Part shown: in pieces, positions 53,439-63,377 of the stretch | Layout: each line of letters begins with the position of its first letter | Numbering within the stretch: the first letter of the stretch is position 1 | From: DSXH01 sp020724325 | Lineage (GTDB): Bacteria; Bacteroidota; Ignavibacteria; Ignavibacteriales; Melioribacteraceae | Direction of reading: 5' to 3' | DNA: 64,000 nt | Assembly: GCA_040756515.1 (NCBI GenBank) | Contig: JBFLYW010000001.1 | Span: 124,001-188,000 of the forward strand | The notes under the pieces: model-generated | Told to the model about the DNA's origin: nothing | The model's database searches: none | What the model saw: the letters and a program-made list of their open reading frames with translations, nothing else | Position numbers and translations under genes: made by a program

Positions 53439-54248
53439 TTAAATAATTGTGGAAATAGTTTCGTTCAGTTTTCTCATTGTATTATGAACCGTTTGTTTGA
53501 AAGAAACTGAGTTATCACAATAAATTAGCGACCTGCTAACATTAAGAATAAAATTACGGTTATTATTAGAATAGAAAGTTCTTATAACACCTTCAAGATC
53601 ACCACCTTGTGTACCAACGCCGGGAAGTAAAACCGGTAATTCGCCAAATAAATTTATATTCTCTTTAAGCTCAACCAAATTTGTAGCACCGAATACTAAT
53701 CCGCAGTTCTTGTTAGCATTCCACGATTCAACTCTACTAATAACTTTCTGATAAAGGGAGCTACCATCAGCGAGTTTTAACTTTTCAAAATCCTCTGACC
53801 CTCGATTTGAGGTTAATGCAAGAATAAAAATAATTTTATTTTGGTAATTGAGGAAGGGTTCGATTGAATCATAACCCATATAAGGGTTTACTGTTATGGA
53901 GTCGAACTGGAAATAATCGAACAAAGATTGAGCATACATCTTACTTGTATTCCCGATGTCTCCGCGTTTAGCATCGCCAATAGTAAGTACTTCCTGAGCA
54001 GGTAAGTAACTTATTGTTTCAAGAATATTATCGAATCCTTTGGCTCCGTCTTTTTCGTAAAATGCAAAGTTTATTTTATAGGCAGCAGCAAATTTGTAAG
54101 TGTTATCAATAATTATCTTATTAAACTCTGTTACAGGATTTTTACAGTTGAGAAGATGCTGTGGAATTTTATTAATGTCCGTATCTAACCCGACACATAC
54201 GTGTAATCGTTTCTCTATTCTACTTTTTAGTTTTAGCTGGGCAGTCAT
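53439..54248 (-). CDS. pyrF: Orotidine-5'-phosphate decarboxylase
   Basis: PyrF makes UMP by decarboxylating OMP. The 269-residue protein begins near VCVGLDTDINKIP and carries the catalytic DAKRGDIGNTSKMYA (the Asp-Lys-x-x-Asp pair). GVGTQGGD near the C-terminus binds phosphate. Length and style fit the larger type 2 PyrF. It is the last gene of a tight minus-strand unit from purN, two bases after rodA. Confidence 0.94.
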   Translation of the reverse strand: MTAQLKLKSRIEKRLHVCVGLDTDINKIPQHLLNCKNPVTEFNKIIIDNTYKFAAAYKINFAFYEKDGAKGFDNILETISYLPAQEVLTIGDAKRGDIGNTSKMYAQSLFDYFQFDSITVNPYMGYDSIEPFLNYQNKIIFILALTSNRGSEDFEKLKLADGSSLYQKVISRVESWNANKNCGLVFGATNLVELKENINLFGELPVLLPGVGTQGGDLEGVIRTFYSNNNRNFILNVSRSLIYCDNSVSFKQTVHNTMRKLNETISTII

Positions 54249-54250
54249 TT

Positions 54251-55480
54251 TTATGTATGCTGTTTTCTATTACGATAAATATTTAGAACTATACCAATCA
54301 TTATCATATTAACAACTAAAGAACTTCCGCCGTAACTTAAGAATGGAAGAGGAAGCCCTACAACAGGAGTAACCCCAACATTCATTCCGATATTAATAGC
54401 AAAGTGACTGAACATAAGACTAAGTATTCCTACAATTATTAGAACACTAAACTGATCCTTTGCAATTCCAGAAATATTAAGCAGACGTATAAATAAAACT
54501 AAGAATAGGATCAGTACCAAAATGCTTCCAATAAAACCGAATTCTTCTCCAATTACACAATAAATAAAGTCGGTCCATTGCTGCGGAATAAAACGGAGCT
54601 GAGTTTGATTGCCCTGTAAAAATCCTTTACCGGTTAATCCGCCGGAACCGATGGCTAATTTAGCCTGAAGTGCATTGTAACCTGAGCCAAGCGGATCCAT
54701 TGATGGGTCTAGAAAAGATTCAATCCTCTTCTGCTGATGCGGTCTTAATATCTTGAATGCATAATCGAAAAAGAAGCTTGAACCAAGATTAATCACAAAT
54801 ACGGTAACACTGTTAAATAGATCCCTCTTAAATAAAAACAGCGCGATAATTACAAATACGAGCGACAATAAAAAATAAACTGTGCCTAAAAGAGATGCTA
54901 TAACAACTACACTTGGCGATAATACAACAAATAATCCGAACAAACTGATTCCGCTCCAATATATTAAAGTGAGTGTTATAACAATAAATACAATTGCTGT
55001 ACCTGTATCTGGTTCAAGCATAATTAAACCGATTGGAAGCAGCCCGATTAATAGCGCAATTCCAATATCCTTAATATTATTTATATCTCTGTTTTTATAA
55101 GTCAACCAATTTGCAAGGCATAGAATTAAAGCTACCTTTGCAAATTCCGAGGGCTGAAAACCAAAAGGTCCAAAATTCAACCAACTCTTAGAACCATATA
55201 CTGTTTTACCCGCAATAAGAACCAGTACAAGAAGCAGAATTGAAACAACATAAACAGGAATTGAAAACATCTTAAATAATTGTTGAGGTAATGAATAGAC
55301 AACAAAAAAAGCTATTAATGCAACTATTGCTGAATAAACTTGCTTTTCAAAATTACCGCTTGCAGTAGGGTGATTTACCGTTGCACTATAGATTGCAATA
55401 AGTCCAATTATTGTTAACAAAAGAACAGGGAGAAAAATCGACAGATCAAATTTATCTTGCAGCTTATAATTAATTTGCAA
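54251..55480 (-). CDS. rodA: Rod-shape glycosyltransferase RodA
   Basis: RodA is the SEDS-family peptidoglycan polymerase of the elongasome. The 409-residue, about ten-helix protein carries FGPFGFQPSEFAKVALIL, LIMLEPDTGTAIVF (the conserved Asp-Thr-Gly region) and FLSYGGSSLVVNM at the end. It starts at a TTG (55480), 11 bases inside the end of mrdA, with a GGAG-rich site upstream. The pairing with PBP2 is the usual one. Confidence 0.96.
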   Translation of the reverse strand: MQINYKLQDKFDLSIFLPVLLLTIIGLIAIYSATVNHPTASGNFEKQVYSAIVALIAFFVVYSLPQQLFKMFSIPVYVVSILLLVLVLIAGKTVYGSKSWLNFGPFGFQPSEFAKVALILCLANWLTYKNRDINNIKDIGIALLIGLLPIGLIMLEPDTGTAIVFIVITLTLIYWSGISLFGLFVVLSPSVVVIASLLGTVYFLLSLVFVIIALFLFKRDLFNSVTVFVINLGSSFFFDYAFKILRPHQQKRIESFLDPSMDPLGSGYNALQAKLAIGSGGLTGKGFLQGNQTQLRFIPQQWTDFIYCVIGEEFGFIGSILVLILFLVLFIRLLNISGIAKDQFSVLIIVGILSLMFSHFAINIGMNVGVTPVVGLPLPFLSYGGSSLVVNMIMIGIVLNIYRNRKQHT

Positions 55481-57290
55481 AGTGCTCCCTCTCCTGGTTC
55501 TTTAAAGAACTTATGTAATCATTTTTCTGCACAGTATTATTCTTTTGGAGATAAGCTTTAATAACATCTTTGGCAATAGGAGCAGCATGAACACTGCCAA
55601 AACCTGCATTTTCCACAATTACTGCAATTGCAATCTTGGGATTCTCATACGGAGCAAACCCAATAAATACTGCATGATCCTCTCCGTGAGGATTTTGAGA
55701 AGTACCCGTTTTACCGGCAATATTTATATCCGGCAGACGAATATTACCAGCTGTTCCGGCTCCGTTTACTACTTTAAACATTGCATACCGAACTACGTCA
55801 AAGGATTTTGAACTTACATTAATGTCATAGTTTTTTGGTTTTACTTCAACATACTTACCGGTTGATGTTTCAATGTAACCTTTTAAGAAGTGAGGAATAG
55901 CAGATTTACCGTAATTAGCAAACAATGCAGCATACTGAGCAAGTTGAAGAGGAGTAACACTTAACTCACCCTGTCCAATTCCAAGACTAACAAGAATACC
56001 TTTTGGCCATCTATCAGTACCAAAAGTTTTATCGTAATACTTCTTTGTGGGTAGAATTCCCGGACTTTCTTCAGGAATATCGATACTGGCTTTTCTGCCG
56101 AATCCAAATCTGCTTGAATATTCTGCCCATTTATCAAGACCAATTTTTAAGATGAGTTGATAGAAAAATGTATTGCAGGATTTTTCTATAGCTGTTGTAA
56201 CATTAACACTGCCGTGTACATGCAGACACTTAAAAAAGCGGTCGCCAAACTGAAACCCTCCGCCACATCTTACTCTATAATTCGTATCAATAATTCCTTC
56301 TTCAAGAGCTGTTAGAGCCGATAGCATTTTGAATGTTGAGCCGGGCGAATAAATTGACATTGTTGCACGGTTGAACATTGGTTTGTTTTCATCAGTATTC
56401 AACTTATTCCAGATTTCATTTGATGTTACCGAGGCAAAATCCTGCAAATTAAATTCCGGTGCACTTACAAATGCCAATATTTCTCCTGTAGAAGGTTCAA
56501 TTGCAACGAGAGCGCCGCGGTTATTTTTAAAGGCTCTTTCTGCAACCATTTGTGCATCTTTATCAATCGATAATACCAAGTCATAACCTTTAACAGCACT
56601 CTTGTCATCTTCGCCGTTTTTATATTTTCCAATCGTCTTTTGATGCGAATCCACCAGAACATACTCAATTCCTTTCTGCCCTTTCAAAATATCTTCATAG
56701 GTTTTTTCAACTCCGCTGAATCCAATTTCATCTCCCATCAAATATTCATTGCGTCTTTTAAGTAATAACCCTGAAGGAATTTCTTTAGTGTAACCGAACA
56801 TGTGAGAACCCATTACGCCAAAAGAATAATCTCTTTGTGTTTCAATTACATAATCGACGCCGGAAAGTTTAGATGAATTTTCTTCATACCAGGCAATAAC
56901 TTTGAAGTTTACATCCTTAGCAATTCTTCTGGGAATATATTTAGATAGTTGTTCGTTCTGTTTTAAGATCCTTGTTATGTAACCATCAGATACACCTAAA
57001 ATTGCTTCCAGATAAGGTGTTAACTTATTATCATAATCTGCCGGTGTAATTCTTAGAGTAAAAGATGGTTTATTGCCCACAATAACCTGGTAATTTCTAT
57101 CGAAGAAAACTCCTCTGGGTGCTGTTTGGTAAATTGGTTTTACACTATTCTCTTCGGCTTTAGAAGAATAGACCGGCTGCTCAAGAATCTGCATATAAAA
57201 AAGACGCAAGAAAATGAGCGAGACAAATAAAATTATGCAAATGAAAAAAAATCTTTTTCTAACTATCGAACCGAAATTTGTGTCATTCAT
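55470..57290 (-). CDS. mrdA: Penicillin-binding protein 2 (elongation transpeptidase)
   Basis: PBP2 cross-links new peptidoglycan in the cylinder wall. The 606 residues show an N-terminal anchor (about 12-33), a pedestal domain with PRGVFFDRN, and a transpeptidase domain with the SxxK motif at S318-K321 (SPGSTFKM), a middle EKSCNTFFY (SxN) and GKTGTSQNPHGE near the end. It starts in a four-base ATGA overlap with mreD. Confidence 0.95.
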   Translation of the reverse strand: MNDTNFGSIVRKRFFFICIILFVSLIFLRLFYMQILEQPVYSSKAEENSVKPIYQTAPRGVFFDRNYQVIVGNKPSFTLRITPADYDNKLTPYLEAILGVSDGYITRILKQNEQLSKYIPRRIAKDVNFKVIAWYEENSSKLSGVDYVIETQRDYSFGVMGSHMFGYTKEIPSGLLLKRRNEYLMGDEIGFSGVEKTYEDILKGQKGIEYVLVDSHQKTIGKYKNGEDDKSAVKGYDLVLSIDKDAQMVAERAFKNNRGALVAIEPSTGEILAFVSAPEFNLQDFASVTSNEIWNKLNTDENKPMFNRATMSIYSPGSTFKMLSALTALEEGIIDTNYRVRCGGGFQFGDRFFKCLHVHGSVNVTTAIEKSCNTFFYQLILKIGLDKWAEYSSRFGFGRKASIDIPEESPGILPTKKYYDKTFGTDRWPKGILVSLGIGQGELSVTPLQLAQYAALFANYGKSAIPHFLKGYIETSTGKYVEVKPKNYDINVSSKSFDVVRYAMFKVVNGAGTAGNIRLPDINIAGKTGTSQNPHGEDHAVFIGFAPYENPKIAIAVIVENAGFGSVHAAPIAKDVIKAYLQKNNTVQKNDYISSLKNQEREHFAN

Positions 57291-57775
57291 ACTATCCCCT
57301 TTTTCGGTTTGAAAATGATTACTGTTAAACCAAGCAATGATGTATATAAACCGGGTAAAATTCCAATGTAAAGAAAAAGTCTAATCAAACTAATGTCAGA
57401 ATTAGAGTTACTAATTCCAGAATAAATAAAAGAATTAATTGTGCCGCACAAAAATAAAATTAATATAAAAAGAAGTGAAGCCGTGTTAATATCAATTTTA
57501 TTCTGGTTATAAAAGTAACCGGCAAGGAATGCAGAAATTGTAAAAGAGAGCATTGATGCGCCAAGTAATCCGCCGGAAATTAAATCAAATATAAATCCAA
57601 AGATAAAACCAATTAACATTCCGAATATTTGTCCGTTAATCAAAGTATAATAAACAATTAGTATCAAAATCAGATTAGGAGAAATATCGTAAACAGAAAT
57701 AAGCGGAACAACAGCCAGTTGGAAGACAGAGAGCGGAATAAAAAATAAAATTGGTTTTAGATAGTTCCAGTTCAT
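57287..57775 (-). CDS. mreD: Rod shape-determining protein MreD
   Basis: This 162-residue protein has five or so hydrophobic helices and GFIFGFIFDLISGGLLGASML, the family's conserved stretch. MreD helps assemble the elongasome. It directly follows mreC without a gap and overlaps mrdA by four bases. Confidence 0.9.
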   Translation of the reverse strand: MNWNYLKPILFFIPLSVFQLAVVPLISVYDISPNLILILIVYYTLINGQIFGMLIGFIFGFIFDLISGGLLGASMLSFTISAFLAGYFYNQNKIDINTASLLFILILFLCGTINSFIYSGISNSNSDISLIRLFLYIGILPGLYTSLLGLTVIIFKPKKGIV

Positions 57776-58603
57776 TTATTTCATCAAATTCATTTCTAGG
57801 TGATTTATTTGCTTACTTGGTACAATCGTTAAAATGAACAGGCTGCTGGCAGAGCGGATATCTGCATACGGTTTAACATAAATTGTATGAAGTAAACCCA
57901 GAGCTAATGATTCTTTCTTATCAATAACACCAACAGGAATATTCGGCGGAAGTAATGTACTGAAATCTGATGTTTCCACTCTTTCTCCCACATTTATCTC
58001 ATAAGTAGTCGGAATATTTTTTATGATCAATTCCTTTCCGTTCCAGCTTAAAACTCCATCAACATTTACGTTTTGAACAGTAGCCGCAATATTCAACGAA
58101 CTGTTATACAATGTTTTAGTAACCGAAAAGTTTTCTGTTACATCAGAAATAATCCCTACCAGCCCATCTGGACTAACAACCGGCATACCAACCCGAACAC
58201 CATTCTTAAAACCTTTATTCAAAATAAAACTACCTCGAATTTTATTAACAAGTTTCGATATTACATCGGCAGCAATAAGGTTATATTGGCTTGTATCAGT
58301 AATAGAAAGCATAGCTCTAAGATTTCTATTTTCTATTCCTTGTTTGCGAAGCCTGTTTATCTCGAGCATTAATCTTGCATTTTCTTCTTTCAATTGATCA
58401 TAAGAAGAATCTGTTTTAAAAATTCCTGTAAAATAATTGATGAAGTTATTTACTACTGCAAAACTTCCGAAGGCAAATGCTCGTATTCTTTTTATTTCAG
58501 GTTTGTCGTTGCGAGAGAGTAAAGCTAAACTGATTACAATAAGTATGACAAGTAGAAAATATTCCTTGAATTGAGATATGAAACGTCGAAAAAAATTTGA
58601 CAT
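57776..58603 (-). CDS. mreC: Rod shape-determining protein MreC
   Basis: MreC is a bitopic scaffold that activates PBP2. The 275-residue protein has one helix (about 14-32), a short coiled coil (about 75-95: LKEENARLMLEINRLRKQG), and a beta-barrel core with GMPVVSPDGLVGIISDV. The mreB stop overlaps its ATG by one base. Confidence 0.93.
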   Translation of the reverse strand: MSNFFRRFISQFKEYFLLVILIVISLALLSRNDKPEIKRIRAFAFGSFAVVNNFINYFTGIFKTDSSYDQLKEENARLMLEINRLRKQGIENRNLRAMLSITDTSQYNLIAADVISKLVNKIRGSFILNKGFKNGVRVGMPVVSPDGLVGIISDVTENFSVTKTLYNSSLNIAATVQNVNVDGVLSWNGKELIIKNIPTTYEINVGERVETSDFSTLLPPNIPVGVIDKKESLALGLLHTIYVKPYADIRSASSLFILTIVPSKQINHLEMNLMK

Positions 58604-59628
58604 TAGTAAGTTCTTTTACGAATAAACACCTTTGAATACTTATTTAGATTTTCAATTGCTTTACCGGCTCCACGAACTACAGCGGTTAAGGGATCGTCGG
58701 CTACATGCACAGGAAGATTGGTTTCCATCCTAATTCTTTCATCAAGCCCTTTTAACAAAGCACCGCCGCCGGTAACCATAACACCCCGGTCTAGTATATC
58801 TGCCGAAAGTTCAGGTGGAGTTCTTTCAAGCGTTTGTCTAATAGCATCAATTATTTGTGCTACATTTTCATTTAATGCTTCACGGATTTCAACGGAGCTT
58901 ACTTCGGCAGTTTTAGGAATACCGCCAACCAGGTCTCTTCCTTTTACTTGAATAGTAACTTCTTCTTTAAGCGGCACAGCAGAGCCGACTTCGCACTTAA
59001 TAGCTTCGGCTGTTCTTTCACCAATTAACAGGTTATAATTTTTCTTAAAAAACTGCATTATTGCATTATTCATTTCATCGCCGGCAATACGGATCGATTC
59101 TTCATTTACAATACCGGCTAATGCGATAACCGCAATTTCTGTTGTTCCTCCGCCAATATCAATAATCATATTGCCAACAGGGGCTTCAACATCAACACCT
59201 ATTCCAATTGCCGCAGCCATTGGTTCTGCAATTAAGTGAACTTCTTTTGCACCTGCATGCTCTGCAGCATCTCTAACAGCACGTTTTTCTACTTCCGTTA
59301 CGCCGCTGGGAACAGCAATAACAATTCTTTTACTTGCAAATGTATTTGGTGTAACACTTTTTATAAACGCTCTAATCATTCCTTCGGCTATTTCGAAATC
59401 TGCAATAACACCGTCGCGCATCGGTCTTGTTACTCTTATTTCGCGATGCTCTCTGCCTTGCATTTCTTTTGCTTTATTACCTAACTCAATAATTCTCTTC
59501 GAATTCCTGTCAAATGCCACAATTGATGGTTCATTTAACACTATTCCTTTTCCTTTTATGTAAATTAGTGTGTTTGCTGTGCCAAGGTCGATTGCAACAT
59601 CAGTCGAGAATAAATCAAAAAATCCCAT
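58603..59628 (-). CDS. mreB: Rod shape-determining protein MreB
   Basis: MreB is the actin-like filament that guides wall growth. The 341 residues begin FSTDVAIDLGTANTLIY (phosphate-1) and contain NMIIDIGGGTTEIAVIAL (phosphate-2) and GVMVTGGGALLKGL (adenosine). An AGAGG site precedes the ATG. It lies eight bases after purH. Confidence 0.97.
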   Translation of the reverse strand: MGFFDLFSTDVAIDLGTANTLIYIKGKGIVLNEPSIVAFDRNSKRIIELGNKAKEMQGREHREIRVTRPMRDGVIADFEIAEGMIRAFIKSVTPNTFASKRIVIAVPSGVTEVEKRAVRDAAEHAGAKEVHLIAEPMAAAIGIGVDVEAPVGNMIIDIGGGTTEIAVIALAGIVNEESIRIAGDEMNNAIMQFFKKNYNLLIGERTAEAIKCEVGSAVPLKEEVTIQVKGRDLVGGIPKTAEVSSVEIREALNENVAQIIDAIRQTLERTPPELSADILDRGVMVTGGGALLKGLDERIRMETNLPVHVADDPLTAVVRGAGKAIENLNKYSKVFIRKRTY

Positions 59629-59636
59629 TTTGCCTC

Positions 59637-61154
59637 TTAGTGTTTAAAGTTTCGTATACCGGTAAAAAACATTGAAATATTTTTTTCATTAGCAGCTTTA
59701 ATTACTTCTTCATCTTTAATTGAACCGCCAGGTTGAATTATTGCTGTTATTCCATGTGATGCTATTTCCAATATTCCATCTGGAAATGGGAAAAAAGCAT
59801 CCGAAGCTGCAACTGCACCACTTAAATTGTGACCAAATTGTTTTGCCTTCTCGGCTCCAATTTTTGCAGAATCAATTCTTGAAGTCTGACCTGCTCCAAC
59901 TCCTAAAATTTTTTTATTTTTTACAAAAACAACAGCGTTGGATTTTGTATGCTTGCAAATTGCCCACGCAAATTTTAGATCAGTAAGTTCATCTGGAGTT
60001 ACTTCCCTTTCAGTTACAAGTCTAAGAGAAATTTCTGCAATCTTAGAATTGTCTTTTGTTTGAACTAAAATTCCTCCTGGAATATTTTTTAATTGAAGTT
60101 CATCAGGAGAAGGGTACTTTTTTATTTTAATTATCCGTCGGTTCTTCTTCAATTGTAAAATCTGCAGTGCTTTTTCTGAGAATGAAGGAGCGCAGACAAT
60201 TTCCAAGAAGATTTCATTCAGTTTTTCTGCTGTCTTTTGATCTACCTCTTCATTAAAAGCAACAATACCGCCAAATGCTGAGACAGGATCTGATGAGTAA
60301 GCCAATTCAAAAGAATTAGCCGGATCATTTCCAGTAGATGCACCACATGGATTTGTATGTTTTACAATTACACAGCTGTTCTTTTCCAAGTCCGAAATTA
60401 TTTCTACTGAGGAGACTAAATCTACAATATTGTTGTATGATAATTCTCTGCCGTGAAGTATTTCAAAGTAATCTGTAAAATTACCAAACAGATAAGCAGA
60501 CTGATGCGGATTTTCACCGTACCTTAAATTAATTGATGATTTGTAATTAATCCTAAATTCCGTTTTAGAATAGTGAAATTTATCTTCGAAGTAATTAGCG
60601 ATTAATGTGTCGTAATAAGATGTATAAGCAAATGCATCATAAGCTAAACTTCTTCTTGTAAGCAGGTCAACTTTTCCTTTTTTTAGCTGTTCGATAAAGC
60701 TATGATATTGATCGGGATTTGTTAAAATGGAAACATGTTCGTAATTTTTTGCCGCAGCACGTATTAAGCTTGGTCCGCCTATATCAATATTTTCAATTTT
60801 CTCTTCATGCGAAATATCGCTTCTGTTTACAACTTCCGGAAATGGATATAAGTTAACACAAACTATATCAATTGGAATAATATTGTGCGCACCGGCTTCT
60901 TTAATATCATTATCATTATTACGGCGCATCAATATCCCGCCCATTATTTTGGGGTTGAGGGTTTTAACACGTCCAGAAAATATTTCCGGAAAAGTAGTGA
61001 AGTCACTTATTTCAGTGCAATCAATTTTATTTTGGTTTAATAATTTTGCAGTATTGCCCGTGGCTAATATTTCATAATCTAATTGGGTAAGTTCATTGGC
61101 AAACTCTATAATATTTCTTTTATCAGATACGCTTATTAATGCCAGTTTTCTCAA
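59637..61154 (-). CDS. purH: Bifunctional AICAR formyltransferase / IMP cyclohydrolase
   Basis: PurH carries out the final two steps to IMP. The N-terminal MGS-like cyclohydrolase domain (1-200) starts LALISVSDKRNI and has FPEIFSGRVKTLNPKIMGG. The C-terminal formyltransferase has IVKHTNPCGAS (catalytic Lys-His). The 505 residues are normal. The start is TTG (61154) with GGAG about eight bases upstream. It uses 10-formyl-THF. Confidence 0.96.
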   Translation of the reverse strand: MRKLALISVSDKRNIIEFANELTQLDYEILATGNTAKLLNQNKIDCTEISDFTTFPEIFSGRVKTLNPKIMGGILMRRNNDNDIKEAGAHNIIPIDIVCVNLYPFPEVVNRSDISHEEKIENIDIGGPSLIRAAAKNYEHVSILTNPDQYHSFIEQLKKGKVDLLTRRSLAYDAFAYTSYYDTLIANYFEDKFHYSKTEFRINYKSSINLRYGENPHQSAYLFGNFTDYFEILHGRELSYNNIVDLVSSVEIISDLEKNSCVIVKHTNPCGASTGNDPANSFELAYSSDPVSAFGGIVAFNEEVDQKTAEKLNEIFLEIVCAPSFSEKALQILQLKKNRRIIKIKKYPSPDELQLKNIPGGILVQTKDNSKIAEISLRLVTEREVTPDELTDLKFAWAICKHTKSNAVVFVKNKKILGVGAGQTSRIDSAKIGAEKAKQFGHNLSGAVAASDAFFPFPDGILEIASHGITAIIQPGGSIKDEEVIKAANEKNISMFFTGIRNFKH

Positions 61155-61168
61155 GTGATCTCCAAGCT

Positions 61169-61780
61169 TTAATCAAATACTTTAATAACCCCGCCGTCAT
61201 AAATAATTTTATTATCACAAAACTTTTCAATTATAAAAGGAAGCAATTCATGTTCAATATGTAATACCAGTTCAGCAACTTCCTCCGGACTTTTTGCATT
61301 GCTAATATCAACAGATTTCTGGGCAATAATTCTACCGTTATCGTAAATACTATCGACAAAATGAATTGTTGCGCCGGATAATTTTTCTTTAGCATCAAAA
61401 ACAGCTTTGTGAACATTTAAACCATACATTCCCTTGCCGCCATATTTAGGAAGAAGTGCAGGATGGATGTTTATTATCATCCTATCAAAAGCTTCAACAA
61501 AATAATCCGGAATCTTTTTTAGAAAACCGGCTAACAAGATTAAATCTATTTCAGATTTCCGGAATTGATCTATCAAGTAATGATAATCTACATAACTTTC
61601 CTTTATATTCTCGCTAACAAATAAAACAGGTATATTTTTTTCGTTAGCAAAATTTACAGCACCGCATTCAAGCTTATCGCTCACAATAAAACTAATTGCA
61701 AGTTTTTCTTTTGGAACCTTGGAATAAACTTGTTTAAGATTCGAACCTCTACCGGAAACAAAAGCAGCAAGCTTTAACAT
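61169..61780 (-). CDS. purN: Phosphoribosylglycinamide formyltransferase
   Basis: PurN formylates GAR with 10-formyl-THF in purine synthesis. The 203 residues hold FVSGRGSNLKQ, LAGFLKKIPDYFV and IINIHPALLPKYGGKGMYGLNVHKAV, which contains the catalytic Asn-His, and the Asp lies in FVDSIYDNG. It begins the eight-gene unit purN-pyrF, 14 bases before purH. Confidence 0.95.
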   Translation of the reverse strand: MLKLAAFVSGRGSNLKQVYSKVPKEKLAISFIVSDKLECGAVNFANEKNIPVLFVSENIKESYVDYHYLIDQFRKSEIDLILLAGFLKKIPDYFVEAFDRMIINIHPALLPKYGGKGMYGLNVHKAVFDAKEKLSGATIHFVDSIYDNGRIIAQKSVDISNAKSPEEVAELVLHIEHELLPFIIEKFCDNKIIYDGGVIKVFD

Positions 61781-61875
61781 ACTCTCTTAAAATTTGCGCA
61801 AAAAAATTATCTAAATCGGCATCAATAATCAATTAAACCAATGTAAATAATGCAAAAAAAAGATTATGAGCTGTT

Positions 61876-63375
61876 CTAAGATCTCTTCAGTTTCCTTTTA
61901 AGGTTTTCTATTAGAGCTTGGATAGAATCCTGAAATTCAAATTTGTTTTCTGATTCAGCTTTTAACAGAAAATCCTTCGCTTCGTTTCTTGCACCTACTC
62001 TCCAATTTGCTTTGGCTTGAATAAAGTAAGAGAAAGGAATAGTCCACTTTTCAATTTTCGGTTTTAGAGATAAGATGTTTTCGGCAGCTTGAACTGATTC
62101 GGCGTATTTTTTGAGGTTGAATGCAGATTCACTTAAATAAGAAAGTGCTAATACTTTTTGATCGTTGTTTTCAATTAATGGTAAAATAACTTTTAGCGTA
62201 TCGTAAGCACTTCTGTTTTTACTATATTCAATCAGGTTTTTCATTCTTATTAATTTAAGGTCTATTTCATCAATATCATTCTTTAGGAAATATTCGCTCT
62301 TAGTCATTGCATACGCATCTTCGTAAAGATCGGGATTACCATCCGATGCTAAACCCATATATTTTTTATATTCTTCGTCGTTACCTAACATTTTATTGCT
62401 GATCGCAATGTTATATGCTGCTATACCTGTAAAATCCAAATCCTTATAAAGGTCTAAGAACATTTCGTATTCTTTTATAGCAGACTTAAATTGGTTTTTT
62501 TTAAAATAGACTTCACCTTTTCTATAATGAGCTAATGCAGTAAGGTTAGGAAATCTTTTATTATTCAATCTTATTACCGTATTCAGCGGTTTAATAGCTT
62601 TATTAAGTTCTTTACCCTTTATTAAAGATACAGCAAATTGGTAGTGGAACAAAGTATTTTTGGGATACTTATTAATTATAGATTGGATATAGAAATATGC
62701 ACTATCGTAATCTGCCAGATAATCAGTATAGATTTTTGATAAATAAAAAGCAGCTTCAGTAGTTTCGAAAGTACCTTTATTAAACGCAGTTTTTATGTAA
62801 CGCAATCCTCTTTCTTTATCCGAAGTTAATCCGGTTAATTTAACAGCCCATTTTAAGAATTCAGGGACAAAACTTATCGCATAGTCAAAGAGACCTAGTC
62901 CAAGATAAGCATCATAAAATCTGGGATTTAACTGAATCGCTTGCTCAAAATAATTTACTGCATTTTTACTAGACCAAAAAGCATCAACAGAAGATTCGTT
63001 AACAGCATTTGCCATAGCTGTAAATAACGCAAGATTTCCGGCAAGATAGAGTATCTTAACATTTTTATCATCGTCATCCAGAATTTTATCGATTTTTTCC
63101 TGGGCTAATTCGGCAAATTTTGTAAATACTTGGTATTCACCTTTGTCTTTTGATCCCATGTAGGTCCAGTAATACATCTGAGCAATTAAGTAGTAGCCAT
63201 GAGGGTCTTCTGGATATAAATTAATAATCCGGTTATAAATTTTTTCCGCACTATCTAAATCCATATTATAAGCTTTAGCATGACCTAAGTTAACTAACGA
63301 CTGAAGACTTTGAGCATTTAACTGGTTTAGCACAGTAATAAAGAGAAACGGAAAAATGTAAAGAATCTTTTTCAA
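61876..63375 (-). CDS. Secreted TPR-repeat protein
   Basis: The 499-residue protein has a signal peptide (about 1-22, ending LNAQ) and tetratricopeptide-like helices over most of its length, such as DSAEKIYNRIINLYPEDP near residue 41 and FEQAIQLNPRFYDAYLGLGLF near 144. The middle part, FDYAISFVPEFLKWAVKLTGL, recalls DUF3808/IML2-like proteins. The start is TTG at 63375, with an AAGGA site about 10 bases upstream and two bases after the pyrG stop. The function is unknown. Confidence 0.8.
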   Translation of the reverse strand: MKKILYIFPFLFITVLNQLNAQSLQSLVNLGHAKAYNMDLDSAEKIYNRIINLYPEDPHGYYLIAQMYYWTYMGSKDKGEYQVFTKFAELAQEKIDKILDDDDKNVKILYLAGNLALFTAMANAVNESSVDAFWSSKNAVNYFEQAIQLNPRFYDAYLGLGLFDYAISFVPEFLKWAVKLTGLTSDKERGLRYIKTAFNKGTFETTEAAFYLSKIYTDYLADYDSAYFYIQSIINKYPKNTLFHYQFAVSLIKGKELNKAIKPLNTVIRLNNKRFPNLTALAHYRKGEVYFKKNQFKSAIKEYEMFLDLYKDLDFTGIAAYNIAISNKMLGNDEEYKKYMGLASDGNPDLYEDAYAMTKSEYFLKNDIDEIDLKLIRMKNLIEYSKNRSAYDTLKVILPLIENNDQKVLALSYLSESAFNLKKYAESVQAAENILSLKPKIEKWTIPFSYFIQAKANWRVGARNEAKDFLLKAESENKFEFQDSIQALIENLKRKLKRS

Positions 63376-63377
63376 TT

